A DNA stretch of 64,000 bases from an uncultured Eubacteriales bacterium (lineage in GTDB: Bacteria; Bacillota; Clostridia; Oscillospirales; Acutalibacteraceae): NCBI GenBank assembly GCA_902491475.1, contig CABUHY010000010.1:14091-78090 (forward strand), written 5' to 3'. Position numbers and translations under genes: made by a program. Each line of letters opens with the position of its first letter. Position 1 is the stretch's first letter. The notes under the pieces are model-generated. The model saw only the letters and a list, made by a program, of their open reading frames with translations. It made no database searches and had not been told where the DNA came from. Of the stretch, positions 34,813 through 44,161 are shown piece after piece.

Positions 34813-35867
34813 AAACTTATCTTGTAACCGGCGGTGCCGGATTTATCGGTTCAAACTTTGTAATCTATATGCTCAACAAGTATGACGATGTTAAAATCAT
34901 CAATGTTGACAAGCTTACATACGCAGGCAACCTTGAGAACCTCAAGAGCGTTGAGAACAACCCCAACTACTCTTTTGTTCAGGCAGACATCTGCGACAGA
35001 GAAGCTATTTCAAAGATTTTCAAAGAGAACGACATTGACTATGTTGTAAACTTTGCAGCTGAAAGCCATGTTGACAGAAGTATCACAAACCCCGAAATCT
35101 TTGTTGAGACAAATGTTCTCGGTACGGTTAATATGCTTCAGTGCGCTAAGGTTGCATGGCAGACGGGCGACGACGAGTACAAGGACGGCGTTAAGTATCT
35201 TCAGGTTTCGACCGATGAGGTTTACGGCACACTCGGTGCAGAGGGTTACTTTATGGAGACAACTCCGCTTGACCCCCACAGCCCCTATTCGTCAAGTAAG
35301 GCTTCGGCTGATATGTTCGTAAAGGCTTTCCACGACACATACAAGTTCCCGATTAACATTACCCGTTGCTCAAACAACTACGGACCTTATCAGTTCCCCG
35401 AGAAGCTCATTCCGCTTATTATGAACAACACGCTTGCTCATAAAGACCTTCCCGTTTACGGCGACGGTATGCAGGTTCGTGACTGGCTCTATGTTGAGGA
35501 CCACTGCAAGGCTATCGATATGGTAATCAGAAACGGTGTTGACGGCGAAGTTTACAATGTCGGCGGACATAACGAGAGACCCAACATCTTTATCGTTAAG
35601 ACAATTATCGAATATATCAAGGAAAATGTTGACCCCGAGGTAGGCGAGCATATGATTAAGTATGTTACCGACCGTAAGGGACACGACCGCCGTTACGGTA
35701 TCGACCCGACCAAGATTAAGAACGCTCTCGGCTGGTATCCCGAAACAACATTCGAGGTAGGTATTAAAAAGACACTTAAATGGTATCTTGACAATATGGA
35801 TTGGGTTAAGAATGTAACAAGCGGCGCTTACCAGGATTATTATAAAAAGATGTACGGTGATAAATAA
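34809..35867 (+). CDS. rfbB: dTDP-glucose 4,6-dehydratase
   Basis: Second step: converts dTDP-glucose to the 4-keto-6-deoxy sugar with bound NAD+. The 352-residue enzyme shows TGGAGFIGSNFV (NAD site), NFAAESHVDRSI, STDEVYGTL with active-site residues and the PYSSSKASAD Tyr-x3-Lys pair. It overlaps rfbD by four bases and its stop overlaps the rfbC start by one base, indicating coupled translation. Confidence 0.97.
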   Translation: MKTYLVTGGAGFIGSNFVIYMLNKYDDVKIINVDKLTYAGNLENLKSVENNPNYSFVQADICDREAISKIFKENDIDYVVNFAAESHVDRSITNPEIFVETNVLGTVNMLQCAKVAWQTGDDEYKDGVKYLQVSTDEVYGTLGAEGYFMETTPLDPHSPYSSSKASADMFVKAFHDTYKFPINITRCSNNYGPYQFPEKLIPLIMNNTLAHKDLPVYGDGMQVRDWLYVEDHCKAIDMVIRNGVDGEVYNVGGHNERPNIFIVKTIIEYIKENVDPEVGEHMIKYVTDRKGHDRRYGIDPTKIKNALGWYPETTFEVGIKKTLKWYLDNMDWVKNVTSGAYQDYYKKMYGDK

Positions 35868-36430
35868 TGGGAAAGTTTAATTTTATCAAAACTCCGATAA
35901 AGGATGTCTATGTTATCGAGCCCACGGTTTTCGGCGATAACAGAGGCTATTTTATGGAAACCTATCAGTATGAGGCTTTTAAGGAAGCGGGGCTTGATAT
36001 GGTTTTCGTTCAGGACAATCAGTCCAAGTCCAAAAAGGGCGTGTTGAGAGGACTTCATTTCCAGACGCAGAACTCGCAGGGTAAGCTTGTCAGAGTTGTA
36101 AGCGGCGAGGTATTTGATGTTGCGGTCGATTTGAGACGCGACAGCGAGACCTACGGCAAATGGTTCGGCGTAACCCTTTCGGCTGAAAACAAAAAGCAGT
36201 TTTACATTCCCGAGGGCTTTGCTCACGGCTTCCTTGTTCTTTCGGACGAGGCGGAGTTTGTTTACAAATGCACAAGATATTACGACCCCTCTCACGAGGC
36301 AGGTCTTATGTGGAACGACCCCGACATCGGCATTGAGTGGCCTATTACGGAGGATATGGAAATTCTCCTTTCCGAGAAGGATAAGGTTCATCAGTCGTTC
36401 AAAGAATTTTCCGAAAAGAATGTGTTTTAA
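35867..36430 (+). CDS. rfbC: dTDP-4-dehydrorhamnose 3,5-epimerase
   Basis: Third step of the rhamnose pathway, a cupin-fold epimerase of 187 residues. The VEPTVFGDNRGYFMETYQ start, the GVLRGLHFQ motif with catalytic His and RVVSGEVFDVAVDLRRDS are hallmarks, as is IPEGFAHGFLVLSDEAEF. It starts on the last base of the rfbB stop codon (TAATG). Confidence 0.97.
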   Translation: MGKFNFIKTPIKDVYVIEPTVFGDNRGYFMETYQYEAFKEAGLDMVFVQDNQSKSKKGVLRGLHFQTQNSQGKLVRVVSGEVFDVAVDLRRDSETYGKWFGVTLSAENKKQFYIPEGFAHGFLVLSDEAEFVYKCTRYYDPSHEAGLMWNDPDIGIEWPITEDMEILLSEKDKVHQSFKEFSEKNVF

Positions 36431-36432
36431 TT

Positions 36433-37128
36433 ATGACGGTATCAGTTGCACTTGCCGCATATAACGGCGAAGAATTTATCGAAGAACAAATAAATTCAAT
36501 ATTACCGCAACTGTCCGCCGAAGATGAAATTGTCATTTCCCTTGACCCCTCGACGGACGGTACAAGGGAAATGATTTGTTTTATTGCGGAAAAAGACCCG
36601 AGAGTAAGGTTTCTTGACGGACCCGGCAGGGGAGTTATAAAGAATTTTGAGAACGCAATAAGAAACTGTAAAAACGATATTGTTTTCCTTTGCGACCAGG
36701 ACGATGTATGGCTTGACAACAAGGTCGAAAGGGTAAAAAAGGCGTTTTGCGACCCGAAAACCGTGCTCGTACTGCACGACGCAAGAGTTGTTGACGGAGA
36801 CTTGAATACGGTTGATAATTCGTTCTTTGAGCACAGGAAAACGGGCACGGGAATTGTCAAAAACCTTATAAAAAACACCTATATGGGCTGTTGTATGGCG
36901 TTTCGCAGGCAATGCTGCGAGTATCTTTTGCCGATACCCGAAAACATACCCATGCACGACCAGTGGATAGGCCTTATGTGCGAACGGCACGGAAAAGTCG
37001 AAATAATAAACGAGCCGCTTATCCTTTACAGGCGGCACGGGAATAATGTTTCGAACGACAGGCACTCGGGTGTTTTCAATATGATTAAATGGAGGGTGCA
37101 GATGGTTTCTGCCCTCTTAAAGAGATAA
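36433..37128 (+). CDS. Family 2 glycosyltransferase, probable rhamnosyltransferase
   Basis: A 231-residue GT-A fold transferase: SVALAAYNGEEFIEEQINSI at the N-terminus, then the FLCDQDDVWLDNKVE metal-binding segment typical of RgpB/WcaA-like enzymes that add rhamnose. The position two bases after rfbC supports dTDP-rhamnose as donor, but this is inference. It is shorter than full-length RgpB-type enzymes (about 310 residues) yet ends with a plausible helix. Confidence 0.82.
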   Translation: MTVSVALAAYNGEEFIEEQINSILPQLSAEDEIVISLDPSTDGTREMICFIAEKDPRVRFLDGPGRGVIKNFENAIRNCKNDIVFLCDQDDVWLDNKVERVKKAFCDPKTVLVLHDARVVDGDLNTVDNSFFEHRKTGTGIVKNLIKNTYMGCCMAFRRQCCEYLLPIPENIPMHDQWIGLMCERHGKVEIINEPLILYRRHGNNVSNDRHSGVFNMIKWRVQMVSALLKR

Positions 37129-37130
37129 TT

Positions 37131-37907
37131 ATGAGTATCAGATTTTTTGCCGTAACGGTAATTTACAACAGAAGCTTGCGTGACAGTATTTCGTTTTCGA
37201 CCCTTAAAGACACGGGAGTTGAAATTTTTGTCTGCGACAACAGCACCAAGGATATGGGGAACACCGCTTTTGAGGGCGAAAATGTGCATATCCTTTCAAT
37301 GGGCGGAAATGTCGGACTTTCCAAGGCTTACAACCGTGCGCTTGACGCTCTTGCGGGGAAAAACGGCTATGTCTGTCTGTTTGACGACGACACGGCAGTT
37401 CCCGCCGATTATTTTTCCCTTATGGAAAAGGAAATCGAAAAAACGGGCGCCGACATTCTTCTTCCGACCGTTTTTGACGGCAGGGGATATATGTCGCCGT
37501 GCAAAATTAACGGCGTTGTCGCTTCGGCTGTTTCAAGTCTTGACGAATTAACCGCCGAAAACATTTCGGGCATAAACAGCGGTATGGCTGTAAACCTTGA
37601 AGTGTTCGGAAATTACAGATACGACGAAAATTATTTTCTTGACTTTATCGACCACAAATTTTTGTCGGATATGAAAAAACAAAACAGGAAAATCTCGTCG
37701 GCACGCTCGGTTGAGCTCAAACAGAGCTTTTCTGCGAACGATTTCGGAGATGTTGGGGCGGCAAGGCGCAGGTTTTCGATTTTCAAAAAGGACTACTCTC
37801 TTTTTTGCAGGCAGGCAGGCGGGCTTAAAAACCGAATTGTCGGTGCGCTTGTGATTGCAAAAAGATTTATAAATATCAACTTTATCGGGCGTTTGCGCTC
37901 AAAGTAA
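37131..37907 (+). CDS. Family 2 glycosyltransferase
   Basis: A 258-residue transferase with the VTVIYNRS start, MGGNVGLSKAYNRALDAL and the metal-binding CLFDDDTAVP. The start at 37131 lies two bases after the preceding stop; a longer frame overlapping the previous gene was rejected. The donor sugar is probably dTDP-rhamnose by context. No membrane helix was seen, so the enzyme acts on the cytoplasmic face. Confidence 0.8.
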   Translation: MSIRFFAVTVIYNRSLRDSISFSTLKDTGVEIFVCDNSTKDMGNTAFEGENVHILSMGGNVGLSKAYNRALDALAGKNGYVCLFDDDTAVPADYFSLMEKEIEKTGADILLPTVFDGRGYMSPCKINGVVASAVSSLDELTAENISGINSGMAVNLEVFGNYRYDENYFLDFIDHKFLSDMKKQNRKISSARSVELKQSFSANDFGDVGAARRRFSIFKKDYSLFCRQAGGLKNRIVGALVIAKRFININFIGRLRSK

Positions 37908-37919
37908 GGAGGTGCGGCG

Positions 37920-38684
37920 ATGGCGGAGCTTTCAGTTTCCGTTGTAACATATAACAACAAATCGGAAATCGGCAGGCTTTTGAAAAGCGTAATCGAATAC
38001 ACAAAATCCGTTGAATATGAAATAACCGTTGTCGATAACGCATCGCAGGACGGAACGGTCGAATATATAAGGGAAAATTTTCCGACGGTTAAAATAATCG
38101 AGACGGGCGAGAACAGGGGCTTCGGTCATGCACACAACAAAATGCTCGGTGTAAATTCAACCTTCCACGCCGTGCTGAACCCCGATATTGAGCTTAAAAG
38201 CGATGTGTTGGGCGAGTTGGTTTCGTATCTTAAAGCGAATGGGGATGTTGCCCTGGTAACGCCGAAAATCCTCAATCCCGACGGCACACAGCAGTATTTA
38301 CCCAAGCGCAGACCGACCTTGAAATATATGGTACTCGGCAGACTTTCAAGGTATATCAAAGCGTTTCAGCCCGTAAGAGACGAATACACAATGAAAGACG
38401 CCTCCATGGACGCTCCCACGCAGATTGAGTTCTGCACGGGCTGCTTTATGGTAATGCGGACGGAGTTTTTCAAAAAAGTCGGCGGCTTTGACGAGCGATT
38501 TTTTATGTATCTTGAGGATGTGGATTTGACCGAACGGCTCTCGGCTTACGGAAAGGTTATTTTTTATCCGAATGCCTTTGCGGTGCATAATTGGGAGGGC
38601 GGAAGCTCCAAAAATACGAAACTTATGAAAATCCATATATCGTCAATGTTCAAGTATTTCAAAAAGCGAAAAGAATATAAATGA
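37920..38684 (+). CDS. Family 2 glycosyltransferase (WbbL-like rhamnosyltransferase)
   Basis: A 254-residue GT2 enzyme with features of WbbL-type rhamnosyltransferases: VSVVTYNNKSEIGRLL, VDNASQDGT, GFGHAHNKML, VLNPDIEL, and FCTGCFMVMRTEFFKKVGGF followed by FFMYLEDVDLTERL. AAGGAGGTG lies just upstream, the strongest site in the operon. It is the last gene before the terminator. Confidence 0.87.
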   Translation: MAELSVSVVTYNNKSEIGRLLKSVIEYTKSVEYEITVVDNASQDGTVEYIRENFPTVKIIETGENRGFGHAHNKMLGVNSTFHAVLNPDIELKSDVLGELVSYLKANGDVALVTPKILNPDGTQQYLPKRRPTLKYMVLGRLSRYIKAFQPVRDEYTMKDASMDAPTQIEFCTGCFMVMRTEFFKKVGGFDERFFMYLEDVDLTERLSAYGKVIFYPNAFAVHNWEGGSSKNTKLMKIHISSMFKYFKKRKEYK

Positions 38685-38724
38685 TAAAAATCCCGAATGT
38701 GCAAAAGCATATTCGGGATTTTGC
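38685..38724. terminator. Bidirectional terminator of the rfb operon
   Basis: AAAATCCCGAAT (38687-38698) and ATTCGGGATTTT (38711-38722) around a 12-base loop. It also lies after the collagen-like pseudogene on the minus strand. Confidence 0.88.
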
Positions 38725-38728
38725 TGTT

Positions 38729-39912
38729 TTATTCCGTGGGTACGGTGTAATCCACATCGTATTCGCTCCAACGGATTTGAACCGAGGTTCTTGCTTCGCC
38801 GTTTGAAATGAACGAATTAACCTCGCACAGCGACCAGAGTCCTGTTTCGGGGTCCTGCTGACGGATTTTTATTGTGTGCGATTCCTGCGATTTGATATAA
38901 ACGGTGTCGTCAAGTACCGTGCGTGCCGAAACGGTGGTGTTGTCAAAGGACTGCGCCTCGGCAGTGCCCGTGTTGTAAATCGTCGTTCTGCGCATATCCG
39001 TGAGGATGGGAACGGCTGCGTCTTTGGGCGCAATGCTTATTCTCAATGCACCCGAGTTGACCGTCTGATAAGTCAGCACAAGGTTTTTAACGGGAACATT
39101 AAGAGTGCTGTTTGTTGCGGAAATATTTGCGTGATATTCGGTGTACGGTGCAAACAGATTCGGCGTCGTTATATCCTGCTCGGTAGTTTTGAAGTTGAGC
39201 TTATAGCTTATGGAGTACTTTCGGAAACCGTGATTACGGGCGTTTCGCCTGCGTCGCCTTTTTCTCCCTGAATACCTTGTTCTCCCTGTGCTCCGGTGTC
39301 GCCTTTATCGCCCTTTTAGCCTTGGTCTCCCTTGCCTCCTTTGGGACCCTGAATACCTTGCTCGCCCTGCGCTCCGGTGTCGCCTTTATCGCCTTTTTCG
39401 CCTTGATCTCCCTTATCTCCTTTGGGACCTTGAACACCTTGCTCGCCTTTTTCTCCGACATCGCCTTTGTCGCCCTTTGGACCTTGGATTCCCTGTTCGC
39501 CCTGCGGACCGACTTCGCCCTACAGCCCCTGCTCTCCCGTGGGGCCCTGCTCTCCGACAGGTCCTCGGGGTCCCTGCGGTCCTCTTTCGCCTTTAGGTCC
39601 TGCAGGTCCTTGCGGACCCGAATCTCCTTTAGTACCCGCAGGACCTCTGTCTCCCTTCGGTCCTATCGGTCCGGGGTTGCCTTGAATTCCCTGAAGTCCG
39701 ATAACTCCCGGGTCGCCCTTGGGACCCGTGTCTCCGCGGACACCCTGAGGTCCTCTCGGACCCATAGAACCCTGCTCGCCTCTTATTCCCTGCTCGCCCC
39801 TCGTACCCTCTGGACCCATAGGTCCGGGCGGTCCCTGTATGGTAACATACGTTCCGCCCTCGTCGGAACAGCAGTTGCTTTTTGAAGTGTAGTTATTTGA
39901 ATAGTAATTCAT
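38729..39912 (-). pseudogene. Broken collagen-like surface protein gene (two stops, one frameshift)
   Basis: The gene starts at ATG 39912 (MNYYSNNYTSKSNCC) and enters a Gly-X-Y collagen-like region (IQGPPGPMGPEGTRGEQG). The frame stops at TAG 39520-39522, in the place of a CAG: GL-stop-GEVGPQGEQG. It continues in the same frame to a TAA at 39316-39318, where a parallel repeat has GAA (GDQG-stop-KGDKGDTG), and on to VITVSESTP before a third stop at 39208. The C-terminal domain (YKLNFKTTEQDITTPN to the end at 38729) then lies in another frame, as after a one-base deletion near 39209. The intact product would be about 393 residues, an exosporium- or surface-type collagen-like protein. Confidence 0.85.
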
Positions 39913-39991
39913 ATACCGTCTCTCCTTAGGTTTTGTTCTATACCATAATATACAGAAACCAATGGCTTGCACAAAGGGCAAAAGACGGAAT

Positions 39992-40024
39992 AAAAAAATC
40001 CCTGCCGCACCGAAGCACGGCAGA
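39992..40024 (-). terminator. Terminator of the CapD/WbpM-like gene
   Basis: On the minus strand CTGCCGTGC-TTCG-GTGCGGCAG (two G-U pairs, UUCG tetraloop) followed by seven T's. Confidence 0.88.
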
Positions 40025-40044
40025 GAAGCTTTGTTATATATTTG

Positions 40045-41958
40045 TTATCCCTCTTTGAAATTCGGAACAAGCTCTTTGAGGAAATTTCTTGCGTCCGACG
40101 GATTCATTGTGGGAATTGCGTTTATGTGTTCGATAAGTACATCGTCATCAAAATCGGTGGGAGCGGTAATGAAAATCTTGTTGTTTTCCGTCTTTCTCAT
40201 ACCGTCCTTTTCGCTCGGCAAAATCAGCTCTTCATACAGCTTTTCGCCCGGGCGCAGACCCGTGAACTGAATGTCAATATCAACATACGGTTCAAAGCCC
40301 GAGAGCTTGATAAGCTTTTCCGCAAGCGAAACAATCTTGACGGGTTCGCCCATATCGAGCACGAATATTTCGCCGCCCTTTGCGAGACCGCCTGCCTGAA
40401 CAACAAGCTGTGCCGCCTCGGGAATGGTCATAAAGTACCTTGTTATGTCGGGGTGTGTAACCGTAAGCGGACCGCCCTTTTTAAGCTGTTCTTTGAAAAG
40501 CGGGATAACGCTTCCGTTTGAGCCGAGGACATTACCGAAACGCACTGCGGCAAACTTTGTATGCTTTGAAACCTTTGAAAAATGCTGGATTATAAGCTCA
40601 CAGCACCTCTTTGTCGCACCCATGACATTTGTCGGGTTTACCGCCTTGTCGGTCGAAAGAAGCACGAAATTGTCAACGCCGTATTCGTCGGCACATTTTG
40701 CGGTGTTATAGGTTCCGAGAACATTGTTTTTTATCGCTTCATAGGGGCTGTCCTCCATAAGAGGAACATGCTTGTGAGCCGCCGCATGGAAAACCGAGGA
40801 CGGATGAAACTCTTCAAACACTTCTTTGAGACGGGCATATTCCCTGACGGAGCCTATGCGTATCTCAATTTTCGGGTTGCCGAAATAGTGAAGGTCAAGC
40901 GAATTTTTAAGCGCATATGCGTTGTTTTCATAGATGTCGAAAATCACGATTTTTTCGGGATTGTAGCGTGCTATCTGCCTGCAAAGCTCCGAGCCGATGC
41001 TTCCGCCGCCGCCCGTTACGAGAACCGTCCTGTCCGTAACATATTTGCAGACATCGGGGTTGAGCTTTATTTCGGGGCGTGAGAGCAGGTCGAGAATATC
41101 AACCGAACGCATTTCCTTGTAGGAAACCTCGGAGTTCTCAAGGTCGGCAATGTCGGGCGCTATCTTAACGGAAAGACCCGTCTTTATTGCGTAGTCGAGT
41201 ATTTCACGCTTCCTGCCGTCGGCTATGGACGGAATACAGAATATTATCTCGTCAATCGAATAGTTGGCGCATACCTTTTCTATATCGTCGCAGGTTCCGA
41301 CAACTGGCGTGCCGTTTACCAAAAGTCCGAGCTTTGACTTGTCGTCGTCAACAATGGCTACGGGGTTGCCGAACTTGTATGAGTTTTTCTGGAAATCCCT
41401 TACAAGGCTTGTGCCTGCTTCGCCTGCGCCGATTATAAGAATCTGTTTAAGTTCCGATAAATGCTGCTTTCTGTTATGCTCGTGCTTGAGCATAAGATAC
41501 GAGCGTGAAGCAAGCCTTATCGCAAGGCAGAGCACCATTATTATAAGCATACTTTCGATGTATACCGTTCTCGGAAGCACATTGAAGTAAAGTTTCGTGA
41601 CTGTTCCGTCGGCAAGCAACTGCTTGTTTGCTTTCATAAGCACATAGTCGCATACCCATACTCCGCAGGTTCCGACAGCGGTCGAAAGGAAGTATTTGAA
41701 CATTTCGGAAAGTCCCGCATATTTCCACGCCATATGATAAATCTGAAATGCCGCATAAGACAGAATATATACAAGCGTGACATAAGGTATTCTCAGCGCA
41801 AGCTGTTTTACAAGCGATGAATCGGGAATGAAAATCCAATATGTAACCGTTGTCGCAAAGTAAATGAGGTTTACTATAAAAATATCCGCAAGAAGAAATA
41901 CGGAGTTTTTCTTACCGAGTCTTTTTATGCCGATTTTTTTCGGCTCTCCTGTTTTCAA
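40045..41958 (-). CDS. Nucleoside-diphosphate-sugar 4,6-dehydratase (CapD/WbpM/PglF family)
   Basis: A 637-residue membrane enzyme of the large CapD family that turns UDP-GlcNAc into a 4-keto-6-deoxy sugar for polysaccharide or glycan synthesis. Four N-terminal membrane helices (within about 20-155) are followed by a first Rossmann domain (IIGAGEAG near 177) and the catalytic dehydratase domain (VTGGGGSIGSEL near 314, HAAAHKHVPLMEDSP, LLSTDKAVNPTNVMGATKR). The usual Tyr of YxxxK is Met here, as in other large members. The start is probably TTG 41958 after GGGGGAAA. It is divergent from recJ and next to the envelope operon. Confidence 0.9.
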   Translation of the reverse strand: MKTGEPKKIGIKRLGKKNSVFLLADIFIVNLIYFATTVTYWIFIPDSSLVKQLALRIPYVTLVYILSYAAFQIYHMAWKYAGLSEMFKYFLSTAVGTCGVWVCDYVLMKANKQLLADGTVTKLYFNVLPRTVYIESMLIIMVLCLAIRLASRSYLMLKHEHNRKQHLSELKQILIIGAGEAGTSLVRDFQKNSYKFGNPVAIVDDDKSKLGLLVNGTPVVGTCDDIEKVCANYSIDEIIFCIPSIADGRKREILDYAIKTGLSVKIAPDIADLENSEVSYKEMRSVDILDLLSRPEIKLNPDVCKYVTDRTVLVTGGGGSIGSELCRQIARYNPEKIVIFDIYENNAYALKNSLDLHYFGNPKIEIRIGSVREYARLKEVFEEFHPSSVFHAAAHKHVPLMEDSPYEAIKNNVLGTYNTAKCADEYGVDNFVLLSTDKAVNPTNVMGATKRCCELIIQHFSKVSKHTKFAAVRFGNVLGSNGSVIPLFKEQLKKGGPLTVTHPDITRYFMTIPEAAQLVVQAGGLAKGGEIFVLDMGEPVKIVSLAEKLIKLSGFEPYVDIDIQFTGLRPGEKLYEELILPSEKDGMRKTENNKIFITAPTDFDDDVLIEHINAIPTMNPSDARNFLKELVPNFKEG

Positions 41959-42002
41959 AAAATTTCCCCCTAAATCGTAAAGAGTAAGCACATATATAAA
42001 AT

Positions 42003-42031
42003 ATTTTACTATCAAATAACATTCGTGTCAA
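42003..42031 (-). promoter_or_regulatory. Promoter of the CapD/WbpM-like gene
   Basis: TTGACA (plus 42026-42031) and TAAAAT (plus 42003-42008) on the minus strand with 17-base spacing. Confidence 0.75.
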
Positions 42032-42055
42032 TTCGTAAAATAATATAAATTTATA

Positions 42056-42084
42056 TTGAAACAATACAATTAAAATGCTAAAAT
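42056..42084 (+). promoter_or_regulatory. Promoter of the recJ-rsh operon
   Basis: TTGAAA (42056-42061) and TAAAAT (42079-42084) with 17-base spacing. Confidence 0.68.
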
Positions 42085-42124
42085 AAAAAGGTTAGAAGAT
42101 TATATTCCCGGAGGCGTAAAAAAG

Positions 42125-44161
42125 TTGTCAAAATATCGGTGGAAAACTTCACAGACCGACAAGGACGCTGCGGCTGCTGTCTCGGAAGAGTTCAGCCTTG
42201 AACCGTTGGCGGCGTTGCTCCTTGCGTCAAGGGGTATGACAGACTCCGAGGAAATCGAAAATTTCCTCTTTGCCGACAGCCTTTTCAGAGACCCGTTTGA
42301 AATTGAGGATATGGACAGGGCTGTCGAAAGAATAGGCGCGGCGGTTGACTCGGGCGAGAAAATTATGATTTTCGGCGACTATGACGCCGACGGCGTTACC
42401 TCGACCACGCTTTTGTACCTGTATCTTCGTGAGCAGGGGGCGGATGTCGGCTATTATATTCCCGACAGGGTGTCCGAGGGCTACGGCATTTCCTGCGAGG
42501 CTGTAAGGAGATTTTCGGAAAACGGTACAAAGCTTATTATTACCGTCGATAACGGTATCTCCGCAGTTGAGGAAACAAGGCTTGCAAAAGAGCTCGGTAT
42601 GGATGTTGTCATAACCGACCATCATAAGGTGGGCGAGGTGCTTCCCGAGGCGGTTGCGGTTGTAAATCCCCATCGTGCGGACAGCGAATGCGAATTCCGT
42701 GAATATGCGGGCGTGGGCGTTGTGTTCAAGCTTGTCTGCGCTCTTGAGGGCGACAGCGATACAATATGTGAAAAATATGCGGACCTTGCCGCAATCGGCA
42801 CGCTTGCCGATGTTGTGCCCGTCGTTGACGAGAACAGAATAATCGTAAAAAAAGGCGTTGAGCAGTTAAAGCACTCGCACAGATACGGTATAGAGGCGCT
42901 TAAAGCCGTTTCGGGAACGGACAAAAGGGCGGTCAGCGCAACTTCGATAGCTTTCGGCATAGCACCGAGGATAAATGCCGCAGGCAGAATGAAATCAGCC
43001 AAGACGGCGGTTGAACTTCTCTTGTGCGACTCGGCGGAAAAGGCGCAGGCTGTTGCACAGGAGATAGATACCGCAAACAGGGAAAGGCAGACGGTGGAAA
43101 CCGAGACGGCAATGCAGGCTATTGAACTTATCGAATCGGATGACCGTATAAAATATGCCCCGATAATCGTTGTGTCGGGCGAGAATTGGCACCAAGGCGT
43201 AATCGGAATAGTTGCTTCAAGGCTTGTTTCAAGATACGGCAAGCCCGCAATCGTCATTTCGACCGACGGCGAAACGGGAAAGGGCTCCTGCAGAAGCATT
43301 GAGGGATTTTCCATTTACGACGCACTTTCATCGGTAAACGGTATGCTTAACCATTTCGGCGGTCACACTCTTGCGGCAGGCTTCGGAATAAATTCAAAGG
43401 ACATAGATGAATTTCGTCTAAAGCTTTGCGAATACGCACGCAGCGTTTCAATGCCTTATCCCGAGCTCGGAATTGACCTTACGATAAAGCCGTCGCTTAT
43501 ATCAAATCAGCTTCTGGATGTGCTTTCAATGTTTGAGCCGTTCGGAGCGGATAACCCTCAACCGTGCTTTGCTATGAAAAATGCGGTTTTGAAGTCAGTC
43601 CGCCCCGTGGGCGAGGGCAAGCACCTGCGGCTTACCTTTGAAAAGGACTCAAGGGAAATCGGTGCGATAATGTTTTCACAGACGGCAAAGGACTTCCAAT
43701 ACGAGACGGGAGACCTTGTAAACATAGCGTTCAGGGTCGAGAGAAACGAGTTCAGAGGGGAAGTTAAGCCCGCAGTACAGATAGTCGATATAGCGTTTGC
43801 GGACTCGGATTTTGACATTTACAACGCCTCACGCAGGGTTTACGAAAAATTCAGGGGAGGGGCGGAGCTTTCGGAAAAGGAAATAAAGCTTTTGACCCCC
43901 GACAGAGCGTTCTTTGCGAGCGTTTATAAATTTCTTAAAGCTAAAAACGGATTTTCATACGGTGCCGAGGCGTTTTGCCACCGTGCGAGATGTCCGTACA
44001 AGTATGCCGCAAAGGTGCTTGTAACCCTTGATGTTATGGAGGAATTGGGGCTTATCGGACGGGAAGCGGAGAAGATAACTCTTTTGCCGACCTCGGGAAA
44101 GGTAGAGCTTACTTCCTCGGCTATACTTAAAAAACTTACCCAAAAGGAGATGAGCGTATGA
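42125..44161 (+). CDS. recJ: Single-stranded-DNA-specific exonuclease RecJ
   Basis: RecJ degrades single-stranded DNA 5' to 3' in recombination and mismatch repair. The 678-residue protein has the DHH motifs (IFGDYDADGVTSTTLL, TVDNGISAVEE, VITDHHKVGE), the DHHA1 domain motif FGGHTLAAGF near residue 420, and an OB-fold after that. A C-terminal extension of about 110 residues is present, as in many Firmicutes. The start is TTG 42125 after GGAGG, ten bases away. The stop overlaps the rsh start (ATGA). Confidence 0.93.
   Translation: MSKYRWKTSQTDKDAAAAVSEEFSLEPLAALLLASRGMTDSEEIENFLFADSLFRDPFEIEDMDRAVERIGAAVDSGEKIMIFGDYDADGVTSTTLLYLYLREQGADVGYYIPDRVSEGYGISCEAVRRFSENGTKLIITVDNGISAVEETRLAKELGMDVVITDHHKVGEVLPEAVAVVNPHRADSECEFREYAGVGVVFKLVCALEGDSDTICEKYADLAAIGTLADVVPVVDENRIIVKKGVEQLKHSHRYGIEALKAVSGTDKRAVSATSIAFGIAPRINAAGRMKSAKTAVELLLCDSAEKAQAVAQEIDTANRERQTVETETAMQAIELIESDDRIKYAPIIVVSGENWHQGVIGIVASRLVSRYGKPAIVISTDGETGKGSCRSIEGFSIYDALSSVNGMLNHFGGHTLAAGFGINSKDIDEFRLKLCEYARSVSMPYPELGIDLTIKPSLISNQLLDVLSMFEPFGADNPQPCFAMKNAVLKSVRPVGEGKHLRLTFEKDSREIGAIMFSQTAKDFQYETGDLVNIAFRVERNEFRGEVKPAVQIVDIAFADSDFDIYNASRRVYEKFRGGAELSEKEIKLLTPDRAFFASVYKFLKAKNGFSYGAEAFCHRARCPYKYAAKVLVTLDVMEELGLIGREAEKITLLPTSGKVELTSSAILKKLTQKEMSV

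Noticed and set aside
38729..39079. Independent 116-codon gene
   Set aside because: Its frame continues upstream past the first Met into the collagen-like gene's C-terminal domain, so it is a piece of the broken gene rather than a gene of its own.
39240..39860. Regular short repeats resembling a CRISPR array
   Set aside because: The periodicity is in multiples of nine bases from Gly-X-Y codons; there are no unique spacers and no cas genes.
39277..39885. Long plus-strand open frame of about 200 codons opposite the collagen-like gene
   Set aside because: It is the complement of Gly-X-Y codons, Ser/Leu/Arg-rich low complexity, with no ribosome site; the minus strand carries the true repeat.
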